This document shows, piece by piece, positions 33,900-43,799 of a stretch of 64,000 nt of DNA. Both the position numbers and the translations under genes were made by a program. The notes under the pieces are model-generated. The model saw only the letters and a list, made by a program, of their open reading frames with translations, was not told where the DNA came from and searched no databases. Origin of the DNA: Streptococcus suis (GTDB lineage Bacteria; Bacillota; Bacilli; Lactobacillales; Streptococcaceae); assembly GCF_019856455.1 (NCBI RefSeq), contig NZ_CP082205.1, positions 744,001 to 808,000 of the forward strand. The letters run 5' to 3'. Numbering within the stretch: position 1 is the first letter of the stretch; each line of letters starts with the position of its first letter.

Positions 33900-35348
33900 A
33901 TGAAAATTAAAAACCAAGCTATGTTGATTACCTATTCTGATAGTTTAGGCAAGAATCTCAAGGATTTGAAAAAAGTTCTTGAGGGACCATTAAAGGATGT
34001 TGTGGGAGGTATTCACATTCTACCATTCTTCCCATCATCAGGTGACCGTGGGTTTGCACCAATGGATTATACAAAGGTAGACCCTGCATTTGGAGATTGG
34101 TCAGATATTGAAGCATTGAGTAAGGACTACTATCTGATGTTCGATTTTATGATCAATCATATTTCAGCCAAGTCACCGTATTTCCTTGATTTTCTTGAAA
34201 AGAAAGATGAATCAGCTTATGCGGATTTGTTCATTCGCTATAAAAACTTTTGGCCAAATGGTGAGCCAACGCAAGAAGATGTTGATTTGATCTATAAGCG
34301 TAAACCTCGTGCGCCATATCGTATTGCAACATTTGCTGATGGTAGCGAGGAGAAGGTATGGTGTACCTTTGATGAGCAGCAGATTGATTTAGATGTGACA
34401 ACGGAGACAACCCGTCGTTTCATCCAAGAAAATTTGGAACAGTTGGCAGAGCATGGTGCTTCGATCATTCGTTTGGACGCCTTTGCTTATGCCAATAAAA
34501 AAATAGGAACCAATTGTTTCTTTGTGGAGCCTGATATTTGGGAAATGCTACATTTTCCACGTCAGTTATTGGCGCCAAAAGATGTAGAAATCTTACCAGA
34601 AATTCATGAACACTATACCATTCAGCAGAAAATTGCCGAGCAAGATTATTATGTTTATGATTTTGCCTTGCCAATGCTGGTTCTCCACGCTTTGTATTCT
34701 GGTCATGTCAATCGCCTGGTGCACTGGATGGAGATTTGCCCTCGCAAGCAATTTACAACTCTTGATACACATGATGGAATCGGTGTTGTGGATGTTAAGG
34801 ATTTGCTGACGGATGAAGAGACAGAGGAGACACGTGAAGCCTTGTATGCACAAGGTGCCAATGTCAAGAAAATTTATAGTACAGAAGCCTACAATAATTT
34901 GGATATTTATCAGATTAACTGTACTTATTATTCTGCCCTTGGCAATAACGATCAAGCTTACCTATTAGCGCGTGTTCTTCAATGTTTTGCACCAGGTATC
35001 CCACAGATTTACTATGTTGGTTTACTTGCAGGTGAAAATGATATTGAACTTTTGGAATCAAGCAAGGAAGGCCGCAATATCAATCGCCATTACTATGATT
35101 TAGAAGAAATTGAGCAGGAAGTACAACGTCCTGTGGTACAATCCTTGTTCAAACTCCTTAAATTCCGCAATACAAGTCCAGCTTTCGACGGAGAGTTCTC
35201 TGTTAAGATGTTGGATGAAACAAGTATGGAAATTTTCTGGAATAATCAAGATGCAGGGGTAACTGCCCGCCTAACAGCGAATCTAAAAGAAAAATCCTTT
35301 GAGATTGTTGAAATAGAAGAGGGCAAAATTACCACAATTGAGTTATAA
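33900..35348 (+). CDS. gtfA: Sucrose phosphorylase
   Basis: A 482-residue GH13 enzyme that splits sucrose with phosphate into glucose 1-phosphate and fructose. The barrel motifs are [15 protein letters not shown], the nucleophile Asp in [12 protein letters not shown], the acid/base Glu in LPEIHEHY and the third carboxylate in DTHDGIG. There are two ATGs: 33894 lies one base after GGAGA, while 33900 is at normal spacing and fits the family start ([17 protein letters not shown]). It processes the sucrose left after Aga removes galactose from raffinose. Confidence 0.93.
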   Translation: MKIKNQAMLITYSDSLGKNLKDLKKVLEGPLKDVVGGIHILPFFPSSGDRGFAPMDYTKVDPAFGDWSDIEALSKDYYLMFDFMINHISAKSPYFLDFLEKKDESAYADLFIRYKNFWPNGEPTQEDVDLIYKRKPRAPYRIATFADGSEEKVWCTFDEQQIDLDVTTETTRRFIQENLEQLAEHGASIIRLDAFAYANKKIGTNCFFVEPDIWEMLHFPRQLLAPKDVEILPEIHEHYTIQQKIAEQDYYVYDFALPMLVLHALYSGHVNRLVHWMEICPRKQFTTLDTHDGIGVVDVKDLLTDEETEETREALYAQGANVKKIYSTEAYNNLDIYQINCTYYSALGNNDQAYLLARVLQCFAPGIPQIYYVGLLAGENDIELLESSKEGRNINRHYYDLEEIEQEVQRPVVQSLFKLLKFRNTSPAFDGEFSVKMLDETSMEIFWNNQDAGVTARLTANLKEKSFEIVEIEEGKITTIEL

Positions 35349-35361
35349 TATAATTATATAG

Positions 35362-35385
35362 AAAGAGGGGGATTCCTCTTTTTCT
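35362..35385 (+). terminator. Hairpin between gtfA and dexB
   Basis: AAAGAGG, loop GGGATT, CCTCTTT and further T residues. Weak intrinsic terminator, perhaps partial. Confidence 0.5.
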
Positions 35386-35420
35386 TGCGTAAATAAGATT
35401 GCACAGAAAGGATTAATCAA

Positions 35421-37037
35421 ATGCCAGAAATACAAAAAACAGATTGGTGGAAGAAGTCCGTCATTTACCAAATTTATCCTCGTAGTTTTCAAGATTCAAA
35501 TGGAGATGGAGTAGGGGATATTCGAGGGATTATCAGCCGATTAGATTATCTCCATGAGCTTGGAATTGATGCTATTTGGCTCAGTCCTGTTTATCAGTCC
35601 CCCATGGATGACAATGGTTACGATATCAGTGACTACCAAGGAATTGCTCCAGAATTTGGGACCATGGAAGATATGGAAGAGCTGATTGCAGAAGGCCATA
35701 AACGCAATATTAAAATTATCATGGATTTGGTGCTCAATCATACCTCGGATGAACATTTCTGGTTTCAAGAAGCCCTCAAAGGACCAGATAATCCCTATTA
35801 TGATTATTATGTTTGGGCTGATGAGCCGAATGAATTACGCTCGACCTTTTCAGGCTCTGCTTGGGAATACGTTCCACATCTGAACAAATACTATCTCCAC
35901 CAATTCTCTGTTAAGCAACCAGATCTGAACTGGAAAAATCCTGCTCTGAAACAAGAAATCTGGGATATGATCAATTTTTGGATTGAAAAAGGTGTCGGCG
36001 GTTTCAGGCTAGATGTAATTGATTTGATTGGAAAAGAACCAGAAAAATTAATTACAGCCGATGGACCGACTCTCCATCCACTTATTCAGGAATTAAATGA
36101 GAAAACCTTTGGTGCATACGACTTAGTGACTGTTGGGGAAACCTGGAGTGCCAATCCAGAAAATGCTCAGTTATATTCGCATCCTGACCGAAAAGAATTT
36201 TCGATGATTTTCCAATTTGAACATGTCGGACTTGATCAGCAGGAAGGGAAAGAAAAGTGGGATTTGGCACCGCTTGACCCAGCTCGTTTACATCATGTTC
36301 TATCCAAATGGCAGACTGAACTGGTTGGTAAAGGCTGGAATTCACTTTTCTGGAATAACCACGATTTACCTCGTGCCATTTCTCGCTTCGGTGATGATCG
36401 ACCTGCATTTCGTGAGCTAAGTGGTAAAATGTTGGCTATCTATCTTCATTTTATGTCAGGGACACCTTATATCTACCAAGGTGAGGAAATTGGTATGATT
36501 AACACACCAATTACTGATATTAGCCAAGCGGACGATATTGAAACACGTCGCATGTATGCGGAACGGATTGAAAATGGCTTCACCAAGGAGGAATTGATTA
36601 CTTCTATAAATGCCAAAGGTCGTGATAATGCTCGTCGTCCAATACAATGGACAGGAGCAAAAGGAGCCGGCTTCAGTACAGGTCAAGCCTGGCTGGCTTT
36701 GGGAGATACTGTCAAAGACATCAACGTTGAAAAAGCACTTGCAGACAAACAATCACTTTTTTATACCTATCAAAAATTAATTGCTCTTCGGAAAGAGTAT
36801 CCGTGTATGTCTGAAGGAAAATATGAAGTGATTGAGACAGGGAACAACTTAGTAATGGCCTACCGTAAATATGATGAACAGGATGATTTCATCATTCTGG
36901 TAAATTTCACAAGTGATGAGCAAGCCTTCGATGTATCAAGTGAAGGGTATTCCATGTTTATGCATAATTACGAAAATGGTGTCAATTTGGATGAGAATGT
37001 TCTGAGACCTTTCGAGGCGATAGTTTTTAAAAAATAA
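35421..37037 (+). CDS. dexB: Glucan 1,6-alpha-glucosidase (dextran glucosidase)
   Basis: A 538-residue GH13 enzyme removing glucose from the non-reducing end of isomalto-oligosaccharides. Markers are YQIYPRSFQDSNGDGVGDI, the nucleophile Asp in GGFRLDVIDLIG, the acid/base Glu in VTVGETWSAN and NHDLPRAISRFG. There is no signal peptide, so the enzyme is cytoplasmic. It is the last gene of the msm-type operon, as in S. mutans. Confidence 0.93.
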   Translation: MPEIQKTDWWKKSVIYQIYPRSFQDSNGDGVGDIRGIISRLDYLHELGIDAIWLSPVYQSPMDDNGYDISDYQGIAPEFGTMEDMEELIAEGHKRNIKIIMDLVLNHTSDEHFWFQEALKGPDNPYYDYYVWADEPNELRSTFSGSAWEYVPHLNKYYLHQFSVKQPDLNWKNPALKQEIWDMINFWIEKGVGGFRLDVIDLIGKEPEKLITADGPTLHPLIQELNEKTFGAYDLVTVGETWSANPENAQLYSHPDRKEFSMIFQFEHVGLDQQEGKEKWDLAPLDPARLHHVLSKWQTELVGKGWNSLFWNNHDLPRAISRFGDDRPAFRELSGKMLAIYLHFMSGTPYIYQGEEIGMINTPITDISQADDIETRRMYAERIENGFTKEELITSINAKGRDNARRPIQWTGAKGAGFSTGQAWLALGDTVKDINVEKALADKQSLFYTYQKLIALRKEYPCMSEGKYEVIETGNNLVMAYRKYDEQDDFIILVNFTSDEQAFDVSSEGYSMFMHNYENGVNLDENVLRPFEAIVFKK

Positions 37038-37118
37038 GTTACTCAGTTTTTCTTTTCCCATGCTTTTTCATGAATTTTTGGTAAAATAGAAAAAACAAAA
37101 AAGAGAGGTTTTATCATC

Positions 37119-37748
37119 ATGGGTAAATTCCAAGTCATTTCACACCCACTCATTCAGCATAAGTTGTCTATCCTTCGTCGTACATCTACTTCAACAAAGG
37201 ATTTTCGTGAGTTGGTTAATGAAATCGCGATGCTGATGGGTTACGAAGTTTTGCGTGACTTGCCACTTGAAGATGTGGAGATTGAAACGCCAATCACTAA
37301 AACAGTTCAGAAACAAATTGCAGGTAAAAAATTAGCTATCGTACCAATTCTTCGTGCAGGTGTTGGTATGGTTGATGGTTTGCTAAGCTTGGTACCAGCA
37401 GCTAAAGTTGGTCACATCGGTATGTACCGCGATGAAGAAACCCTTCAACCCGTTGAGTATCTTGTGAAATTACCAGAAGATATCGACCAACGCCATATTT
37501 TTGTAGTAGACCCAATGCTTGCCACAGGTGGTTCAGCAATCTTGGCTGTTGATTCCTTGAAAAAACGTGGCGCTTCAAATATCAAATTTGTTGCCCTAGT
37601 TTCAGCTCCAGAAGGAGTCAAAGCTCTTCAAGAAGCTCATCCAGATATTGATATCTACACGGCAGCTTTGGATGAAAAACTCAATGAAAAAGGCTACATT
37701 GTTCCAGGTCTCGGTGATGCTGGGGATCGTTTGTTCGGTACAAAATAA
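37119..37748 (+). CDS. upp: Uracil phosphoribosyltransferase
   Basis: A 209-residue pyrimidine-salvage enzyme that makes UMP from uracil and PRPP. The PRPP loop is [12 protein letters not shown] and the uracil-binding tail is [17 protein letters not shown]. The length is typical. It has its own transcript with a terminator, and sits before clpP, the normal order in streptococci. Confidence 0.97.
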   Translation: MGKFQVISHPLIQHKLSILRRTSTSTKDFRELVNEIAMLMGYEVLRDLPLEDVEIETPITKTVQKQIAGKKLAIVPILRAGVGMVDGLLSLVPAAKVGHIGMYRDEETLQPVEYLVKLPEDIDQRHIFVVDPMLATGGSAILAVDSLKKRGASNIKFVALVSAPEGVKALQEAHPDIDIYTAALDEKLNEKGYIVPGLGDAGDRLFGTK

Positions 37749-37757
37749 TGTCTTTGA

Positions 37758-37785
37758 GAAATCAGCTTTGCTGGTTTCTTTTTGA
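37758..37785 (+). terminator. Intrinsic terminator of upp
   Basis: GAAATCAGC, loop TTT, GCTGGTTTC then five T residues; one G-T pair. Confidence 0.8.
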
Positions 37786-37807
37786 TTTCCAGAAATCGTG
37801 TTTTTTA

Positions 37808-37837
37808 TTTGACCAATTTTGACTAATTCTATATAAT
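37808..37837 (+). promoter_or_regulatory. clpP promoter with CtsR box
   Basis: The direct heptads TTTGACC-AAT-TTTGACT (37808-37824) match the CtsR operator. The first heptad contains the -35 TTGACC (37809-37814), with a 17-nt spacer to TATAAT (37832-37837). CtsR bound here would block the promoter, giving heat-shock control. Confidence 0.85.
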
Positions 37838-37874
37838 GGGTTCATACTTGTTATTGAAATAAAGGAGGATTCGT

Positions 37875-38465
37875 ATGATTCCAGTAGTTATTGAACAAAC
37901 TAGCCGTGGTGAACGTTCTTATGATATTTATTCACGCCTATTGAAAGATCGTATTATCATGTTGACAGGACCAGTTGAGGATAATATGGCAAATTCAATC
38001 ATTGCCCAGTTGCTTTTCCTTGATGCCCAAGACCCAACCAAAGATATTTACCTTTATGTAAATACACCTGGTGGATCTGTATCAGCTGGTCTAGCTATTG
38101 TAGATACTATGAATTTTATCAAGGCTGATGTACAAACAATCGTCATGGGGACAGCTGCCAGCATGGGTACAATTATCGCTTCAAGTGGTGCCAAAGGCAA
38201 ACGTTTCATGTTGCCAAATGCAGAATACATGATTCACCAACCAATGGGTGGAACAGGTGGCGGTACACAGCAAACGGATATGGCCATTGCAGCAGAACAC
38301 TTGCTCAAAACTCGTAACAAATTGGAAAAAATCTTGGCTGACAATTCAGGAAAAACAGTGAAACAAATCCATAAGGATGCAGAACGCGATTACTGGATGA
38401 CAGCAGAAGAAACGCTAGCTTACGGATTTATTGACCAAATTATGGACAATACGAAAGTCAAATAA
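37875..38465 (+). CDS. clpP: ATP-dependent Clp protease proteolytic subunit
   Basis: A 196-residue serine protease forming the barrel that works with ClpX, ClpC, ClpE or ClpL. The catalytic Ser lies in [11 protein letters not shown], His in [12 protein letters not shown] and Asp in [11 protein letters not shown]. It begins behind AAAGGAGG. The CtsR box shows stress control. A terminator follows. Confidence 0.97.
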   Translation: MIPVVIEQTSRGERSYDIYSRLLKDRIIMLTGPVEDNMANSIIAQLLFLDAQDPTKDIYLYVNTPGGSVSAGLAIVDTMNFIKADVQTIVMGTAASMGTIIASSGAKGKRFMLPNAEYMIHQPMGGTGGGTQQTDMAIAAEHLLKTRNKLEKILADNSGKTVKQIHKDAERDYWMTAEETLAYGFIDQIMDNTKVK

Positions 38466-38503
38466 GCAGTGACAAATATGTAATAACACTGACTATTCCT
38501 ATT

Positions 38504-38538
38504 AGCTCCAACTCTTTTACAGGTAGTTGGAGCTTTTC
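38504..38538 (+). terminator. Intrinsic terminator of clpP
   Basis: AGCTCCAACT, loop CTTTTACAGGT, AGTTGGAGCT and TTTTC. Confidence 0.8.
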
Positions 38539-38591
38539 ATTTATCATTGAAAACGGTATAATATAGAAAGAGAATTTTTAGAGGAGAAGAC

Positions 38592-38864
38592 ATGTTTGAG
38601 AAGAAAAATCGTACTTGCTTAACTGTCTATTTACACTACAATCGTGATGCACGTAAACTCAGCCAATATGGAGATATTGTTTACCATTCCAAACGCTTGC
38701 GATATGTTTTGGTGTATATGGATCAAGAACTAGTAGAAGCTACCATATTAAAATTGAAAAAGGAACGTTTTGTAAAAAAAGTGGTTCCTTCATACATTAA
38801 GGAATTAGACCAAAACTTTGTAGGTAATCTATGGAGAGATGAAGAACCATCAGTCGTAGGATAG
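38592..38864 (+). CDS. YlbG-family protein (UPF0298)
   Basis: A 90-residue soluble protein of the YlbG family: short beta strand (CLTVYLHYNRDARKL), GDIVYHSKRLRYVLVYMD and KKVVPSYIKELDQNF. The role is unknown; the gene is conserved near clpP or rsmD in Firmicutes. ATG 38592 follows GAGGAG. Its own perfect terminator follows. Confidence 0.85.
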   Translation: MFEKKNRTCLTVYLHYNRDARKLSQYGDIVYHSKRLRYVLVYMDQELVEATILKLKKERFVKKVVPSYIKELDQNFVGNLWRDEEPSVVG

Positions 38865-38868
38865 TCGG

Positions 38869-38902
38869 AATTAGCAGGTATGTATCTCCTGCTAATTTTT
38901 TA
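38869..38902 (+). terminator. Intrinsic terminator of ylbG
   Basis: AATTAGCAGG, loop TATGTATCT, CCTGCTAATT and a T run. Confidence 0.85.
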
Positions 38903-38926
38903 TTTTTAAAATTTTTTCTTTTTTTG

Positions 38927-38955
38927 TTGACAATTTTCAGATAATTCAGTATATT
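38927..38955 (+). promoter_or_regulatory. Promoter of livJ
   Basis: TTGACA (38927-38932), 17-nt spacer, TATATT (38950-38955). Confidence 0.75.
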
Positions 38956-38995
38956 GGATACATCGTAAAATTTAAGAAAGATTTAAGGAGTTTTC

Positions 38996-40168
38996 ATGAA
39001 AACAAGAAAATTTGCAGTAGCGCTTGCTACATTTGCCTCTGCAGCTCTACTCGCTGCATGTGGTAATGTTTCGACAACCAATACTTCAGCCGCAGGTTCT
39101 TCTGTAGGTGATACATTTAAAATCGGCTACAACTTGGAGTTGTCAGGTGCTGTCTCATCTTATGGTCAAACAGAGGAAAAAGGCGCCAACCTTGCCGTGA
39201 AAGAAATCAATGCTGCGGGTGGTATTGACGGTAAAAAAATCGAAGTGATCACAAAAGACAACAAGTCTGAAACAGCAGAGGCAGCTACTGTTGCAACAAG
39301 CTTGGCAAGTGAAGGGGCAAACGTTGTGATTGGCCCAGCTACATCAGGAGCTTCAGCAGCCTCTATTCCAGCATTGACATCTGCTGGTGTTCCTATGATT
39401 ACTCCTTCAGGAACTCAAACAAACTTGGTTGTGAACGATAAAGGTGAGGTCCAAGAATATTTCTTCCGTACAACCTTTACAGATGGGTATCAAGGTCAAA
39501 TTATGGCTAAATACGCTACTGAGAACTTGTCAGCTAAGAAAGTTGTTCTTTACTTTGACAACTCTTCTGATTATGGTAAGGGTGTAGCAGAGGCGTTCAA
39601 GAAAGCATACACAGGAGAAATCGTTTCAGAAATCACATTTGCTTCTGGCGATAAAGATTTCCAAGCTGCTTTGACAAAATTGAAAGATAAGGAATTTGAT
39701 GCTATCATCATGCCTGGTTACTACAATGAAACAGGTACAATTGTGAAGCAAGCTCGTGGACTTGGCTTGAATCAACCAATTCTTGGTTCAGATGGTTTTG
39801 ACTCACCACAATTTACTGAATTGGCAACTGCATCAGCAGCATCAAATGTTTACTACCTTTCTGCATTTGTAACATCAGCAAGTGAAAAAGCCAAAGCATT
39901 CTATGATGCATATAAGAAAGAATACAATGAAGAGCCATCAATGTTCTCAGCTCTAGCTTACGACTCAGTTTACATGGCAGCAGAAGCAGCAAAAGGTACA
40001 GCTGATTCAGCAGCAGTGAAGGCTAATCTTGCAGCTCTGAAAGACTTTGAAGGTGTGACTGGTACAATGTCTGTTGACAAAGAGCACAATGTTGTTAAAT
40101 CAGTTTATGTAGTAGGTTTGACAGACGGTAAGCAATCTTCAGTTGATACTGTATCAATTTCAGAATAA
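38996..40168 (+). CDS. livJ: Branched-chain amino acid ABC transporter binding lipoprotein
   Basis: 390 residues. The lipoprotein signal ends L-L-A-A-C (cysteine at about residue 22). The mature part is a type I periplasmic-binding fold of the LivJ family (IGYNLELSGAVSSYGQTEEKGANLAVKEIN; GPATSGASAASIPALTSAGVPMITPSGT in outline). It binds Leu/Ile/Val and feeds LivHMGF. A hairpin and a second promoter follow, so it can be expressed in excess of the rest. Confidence 0.93.
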   Translation: MKTRKFAVALATFASAALLAACGNVSTTNTSAAGSSVGDTFKIGYNLELSGAVSSYGQTEEKGANLAVKEINAAGGIDGKKIEVITKDNKSETAEAATVATSLASEGANVVIGPATSGASAASIPALTSAGVPMITPSGTQTNLVVNDKGEVQEYFFRTTFTDGYQGQIMAKYATENLSAKKVVLYFDNSSDYGKGVAEAFKKAYTGEIVSEITFASGDKDFQAALTKLKDKEFDAIIMPGYYNETGTIVKQARGLGLNQPILGSDGFDSPQFTELATASAASNVYYLSAFVTSASEKAKAFYDAYKKEYNEEPSMFSALAYDSVYMAAEAAKGTADSAAVKANLAALKDFEGVTGTMSVDKEHNVVKSVYVVGLTDGKQSSVDTVSISE

Positions 40169-40173
40169 TCGAG

Positions 40174-40206
40174 GGGGCTGGTTTATCCAGCCTTCTCTGC
40201 GTTTTT
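40174..40206 (+). terminator. Hairpin after livJ
   Basis: GGCTGG, loop TTTAT, CCAGCC, then TTCTCTGCG and TTTTT. Probably a leaky terminator. Confidence 0.6.
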
Positions 40207-40252
40207 CCCAAGTTTGAAAATGTTTAGGAATTATTAAAAAATATCAAGTAAC

Positions 40253-40281
40253 TTGCTTATTTTCAGAAAATTTTGTATAAT
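40253..40281 (+). promoter_or_regulatory. Internal promoter of livHMGF
   Basis: TTGCTT (40253-40258), 17-nt spacer, TATAAT (40276-40281), 50 bp before livH. Confidence 0.65.
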
Positions 40282-40330
40282 GTAACAATGCTATTGAGCT
40301 CGAAAAATATTTAGAAAGATTGGTGAACCT

Positions 40331-41218
40331 ATGCTTCAACAACTTGTCAATGGTTTGATTCTTGGTTCTGTTTATGCCCTTTTGGCCCTTGGTTATACCA
40401 TGGTGTACGGAATTATCAAACTCATTAACTTCGCCCATGGTGATTTGTATATGATGGGTGCTTTTATGGGGTACTTCCTATTAAATAATTTAACTTTTAT
40501 TGCAGATGGTGGAACGCGTTTCTTTGTTGCTCTCATTCTAGCGATGGTAGGGACGGCTATTCTCGGTGTCGTTATAGAGTTTTTAGCCTATCGTCCTTTG
40601 CGTAATTCAACGCGTATAGCAGCTTTGATTACGGCTATCGGTGTATCCTTCTTCTTGGAATACACTATGGTCAAATTCTTTACAGCAGACGTAAAAGCCT
40701 TTCCACAAGCAATCGAAGCTGTGACTTTTAACCTTGGTCCAGTTTCTGTTACCAATATCCAGTTGATTATTCTTGGTGTATCGCTTGTGTTGATGGTCGC
40801 TCTTCAATTAATTGTCAAACGTACAAAAATGGGAAAAGCCATGCGTGCGGTCTCTGTAGATAGCGATGCAGCTCAGCTAATGGGGATCAATGTAAACCGT
40901 ACAATCAGCTTTACTTTTGCTCTTGGTTCAGCTCTTGCGGGGGCAGCGGGTGTTCTCCTAGGTCTCTACTATAACCAGATAGAGCCTTTGATGGGGATGA
41001 CGCCAGGTCTGAAAGCCTTTGTTGCGGCAGTATTGGGCGGTATCGGTATTATTCCAGGTGCTGCGCTTGGTGGATTTGTTATCGGTATTATTGAGACATT
41101 TACATATGTAGTCGGTTTGGATACTTTCCGTGATGCGATTGTTTATGCTGTATTGATCATCATCCTCCTTGTTCGTCCAAGTGGTATTCTTGGTAAAAAT
41201 GTGAAAGAGAAGGTGTAA
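40331..41218 (+). CDS. livH: Branched-chain amino acid ABC permease LivH
   Basis: 295 residues, about eight membrane helices, beginning with the typical LivH N-terminus QQLVNGLILGSVYALLALGYTMVYG. The cytoplasmic loop contacting the ATPase includes GKAMRAVSVDSDAAQLMGIN. It is paired with LivM, which starts two bases after its stop. Confidence 0.95.
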   Translation: MLQQLVNGLILGSVYALLALGYTMVYGIIKLINFAHGDLYMMGAFMGYFLLNNLTFIADGGTRFFVALILAMVGTAILGVVIEFLAYRPLRNSTRIAALITAIGVSFFLEYTMVKFFTADVKAFPQAIEAVTFNLGPVSVTNIQLIILGVSLVLMVALQLIVKRTKMGKAMRAVSVDSDAAQLMGINVNRTISFTFALGSALAGAAGVLLGLYYNQIEPLMGMTPGLKAFVAAVLGGIGIIPGAALGGFVIGIIETFTYVVGLDTFRDAIVYAVLIIILLVRPSGILGKNVKEKV

Positions 41219-41220
41219 CC

Positions 41221-42168
41221 ATGAAGCAAAATTTAAAAGTCAATGCAATTTGGTTGGCAATCTTATTAGCTGGCTTTGGAATCATTCAGGGACTTGTTTC
41301 AGCTGGTATTTTAAATTTTTACTATGTTCAAATTGTACAACAAATCGGTATTCAAATTATCTTGGCAGTTGGTTTAAACTTGATTGTTGGTTTCTCAGGT
41401 CAATTTTCACTTGGTCATGCTGGTTTTATGGCTATTGGTGCTTATGCAGTAGGTATTCTTGGGAAAATGATGCCATCTTATGGTGGTTTTGCTATTGCCT
41501 TGCTTGTTGGTATGTTGGTTGCTGGTGGTGTAGCCCTCTTAGTAGGTCTTCCAACATTGCGTTTGAAAGGAGACTACCTTGCCATTGCGACCCTTGGTGT
41601 TGCAGAGATTATTCGTATTTTAATTATCAATGGTGGTAGTGTAACGAATGGTGCAGCAGGTATTATGTCTATTCCACTCTTTACAAGCTGGCCTTTAGTT
41701 TATATTTTTGTAATCATCACAACCTTGGTGACAGTTAACTTCCTATGTAGTCCAATGGGACGTGCTACAATTTCTGTTCGTGAGGATGAAATTGCGGCAG
41801 AATCTGTAGGTGTCAATCCAACATTTGTTAAAGTTTCAGCCTTTGTATTTGGTGCTATGACGGCAGCCATTGCAGGTGGTCTCCATGCAGGATACGTTGG
41901 GACAATTGTTCCGAAAGACTTTGCCTTTATGACCTCCGTTAACGTTTTGATTATCATCGTATTGGGTGGTTTGGGCTCTATCACAGGTACCTTTGTAGCA
42001 GCCATTGTACTTGGTATTTTGAACGTATTCCTCAAGAGTTACTCTGATATTTCAATGATTATCTATTCATTAGCTCTTATTCTCTTGATGATTTTCCGTC
42101 CTGGAGGTCTTTTGGGAACGAAGGAATTCAGCGTAGCAGCTCTACTCAAGAAGAAGGAGGTTAAGTAA
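41221..42168 (+). CDS. livM: Branched-chain amino acid ABC permease LivM
   Basis: 315 residues, about nine membrane helices. LivM markers are QIILAVGLNLIVGFSGQFSLGHAGFMAIGAY in outline and the EAA-like loop VREDEIAAESVGVNP. Its TAA stop shares an A with the ATG of livG, so translation is coupled. Confidence 0.95.
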   Translation: MKQNLKVNAIWLAILLAGFGIIQGLVSAGILNFYYVQIVQQIGIQIILAVGLNLIVGFSGQFSLGHAGFMAIGAYAVGILGKMMPSYGGFAIALLVGMLVAGGVALLVGLPTLRLKGDYLAIATLGVAEIIRILIINGGSVTNGAAGIMSIPLFTSWPLVYIFVIITTLVTVNFLCSPMGRATISVREDEIAAESVGVNPTFVKVSAFVFGAMTAAIAGGLHAGYVGTIVPKDFAFMTSVNVLIIIVLGGLGSITGTFVAAIVLGILNVFLKSYSDISMIIYSLALILLMIFRPGGLLGTKEFSVAALLKKKEVK

Positions 42169-42932
42169 TGGCATTACTTGAAGTAAAAGATTTAACCAAG
42201 AACTTCGGTGGCCTGACTGCCGTTGGTGACGTGACCATGGAACTTCATGAAGGAGAATTGGTTGGTCTTATCGGTCCAAATGGTGCTGGTAAAACGACTC
42301 TTTTCAACCTCTTAACAGGTGTTTATGAGCCAAGCGAGGGGACAATTTCTCTTGCAGGGACTATTTTGAACGGTAAAGCACCATCAAAAATTGCTTCGCT
42401 TGGTCTAGGTCGTACTTTCCAGAACATTCGTTTGTTCAAAAATATGACCGTTTTGGAAAATGTTTTGATTGGTCTTGGCAACCATGGTAAATCAGAAGTA
42501 TTTGCAAGTTTCTTCCGTCTTCCAGCATTCTATAAGAATGAAGAAGCGTTGAAAACAAAAGCGATTGAACTTTTGAAAATCTTCTATTTGGATGGAGATG
42601 CAGATACATTAGCTAAAAACCTTCCTTACGGTCAACAACGACGTTTGGAAATCGTTCGTGCCCTTGCGACTGAACCCAAAATTCTTTTCTTGGATGAGCC
42701 AGCGGCTGGTATGAACCCACAAGAAACGGCAGAATTGACCCAACTCATCCGTAAAATCAAAGAAGAATTTGGCATTACTATCATCTTGATCGAACACGAT
42801 ATGAGCTTGGTTATGGAAGTAACGGAGCGGATATACGTATTGGAGTACGGTCGTTTGATTGCCCATGGTACACCAGAAGAAATTCGTAATAACAAGCGTG
42901 TAATTGAAGCCTACCTTGGAGGTGAAGCTTAA
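42168..42932 (+). CDS. livG: Branched-chain amino acid ABC ATPase LivG
   Basis: 254 residues. Walker A GPNGAGKTT, the LivG-type signature NLPYGQQRRLEIVRAL (a variant of LSGGQ), Walker B LFLDEPAAGMNP and the H-loop IEHDMSLV. The variant signature and the 'GAGKTTLFNLLTG' context are family hallmarks. It overlaps livF by one base. Confidence 0.95.
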   Translation: MALLEVKDLTKNFGGLTAVGDVTMELHEGELVGLIGPNGAGKTTLFNLLTGVYEPSEGTISLAGTILNGKAPSKIASLGLGRTFQNIRLFKNMTVLENVLIGLGNHGKSEVFASFFRLPAFYKNEEALKTKAIELLKIFYLDGDADTLAKNLPYGQQRRLEIVRALATEPKILFLDEPAAGMNPQETAELTQLIRKIKEEFGITIILIEHDMSLVMEVTERIYVLEYGRLIAHGTPEEIRNNKRVIEAYLGGEA

Positions 42933-43642
42933 TGGCAATGTTAGAAGTAAAAAATCTTTCCGTTAACTACGGTGTTATCGAAGCTGTTAAAGATGTTAGC
43001 TTTGAGGTTAATGAAGGTGAAGTTGTAACACTTATCGGCGCTAATGGTGCTGGTAAAACCTCTATCCTTCGTACTATTTCAGGACTTGTTCGTCCATCAG
43101 CTGGAACGATCTCTTTCCTTGGAAATGAGATTCAAAAAGTTCCTGCTCGTAAAATCGTTGCGGACGGTTTGTCACAAGTTCCAGAAGGTCGTCATGTCTT
43201 TGCAGGCTTGACGGTTATGGAGAACTTGGAAATGGGTGCCTTCCTTCGTAACAATCGTGAAGAAAACCAAGCAAACTTGAAAAAAATATTTGCTCGTTTT
43301 CCACGTTTGGAAGAACGTAAAAACCAGGATGCAGCTACCCTTTCAGGTGGGGAGCAACAGATGTTGGCAATGGGACGTGCCCTAATGAGCCAACCAAAGC
43401 TCCTGCTCCTTGATGAACCATCAATGGGCTTGGCGCCAATCTTCATTCAAGAAATTTTTGATATTATCCAAGATATCCAAAAACAAGGAACAACCGTACT
43501 CTTGATTGAGCAAAATGCCAACAAAGCCCTTGCTATCGCAGATCGTGGCTATGTTCTAGAAACAGGAAAAGTTGTCCTCTCAGGAACAGGAAAAGAACTC
43601 CTCGCCTCAGAAGAAGTCAAAAAAGCATATCTGGGTGGTTAA
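42932..43642 (+). CDS. livF: Branched-chain amino acid ABC ATPase LivF
   Basis: 236 residues. Walker A GANGAGKTS, signature LSGGEQQMLAMGRAL, Walker B LLLDEPSMGLAP. It forms the ATPase heterodimer with LivG. The stop codon merges with the first hairpin module of the repeat array, AAAACGTGGG/CCCACGTTTT, which serves as the operon terminator. Confidence 0.95.
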   Translation: MAMLEVKNLSVNYGVIEAVKDVSFEVNEGEVVTLIGANGAGKTSILRTISGLVRPSAGTISFLGNEIQKVPARKIVADGLSQVPEGRHVFAGLTVMENLEMGAFLRNNREENQANLKKIFARFPRLEERKNQDAATLSGGEQQMLAMGRALMSQPKLLLLDEPSMGLAPIFIQEIFDIIQDIQKQGTTVLLIEQNANKALAIADRGYVLETGKVVLSGTGKELLASEEVKKAYLGG

Positions 43643-43799
43643 AACGTGGGTTACCCCACGTTTTAAGTTGGAAATGAGAACCGCTGGTAAGCGGTTTTCT
43701 TTATAAGTGGGTTACCCCACGTTTTAAGTTGGAGATGAGAAACGCCGGGAGGCGTTTTTCTTTATATCAAGGTCTGGGGGACCTTTTTAAGTTGGAAAT
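43640..43799 (+). repeat. Tandem hairpin-module array, left part
   Basis: Three units of about 60 bp: an AAAACGTGGG/CCCACGTTTT hairpin, the linker AAGTTGGAAATGAGAA, a short GC hairpin (ACCGCT/AGCGGT) and TTTCTTTATA; then the same with ACGCC/GGCGT; then GGTC/GACC leading to the linker and straight into repeat copy C. Each unit looks like a small intrinsic terminator. The first terminates livF. Confidence 0.75.

Noticed and set aside
41250..41639. Trp/Cys-rich ORF overlapping livM in another frame
   Set aside because: It is a shadow of the membrane-protein coding sequence; livM has clear family motifs.
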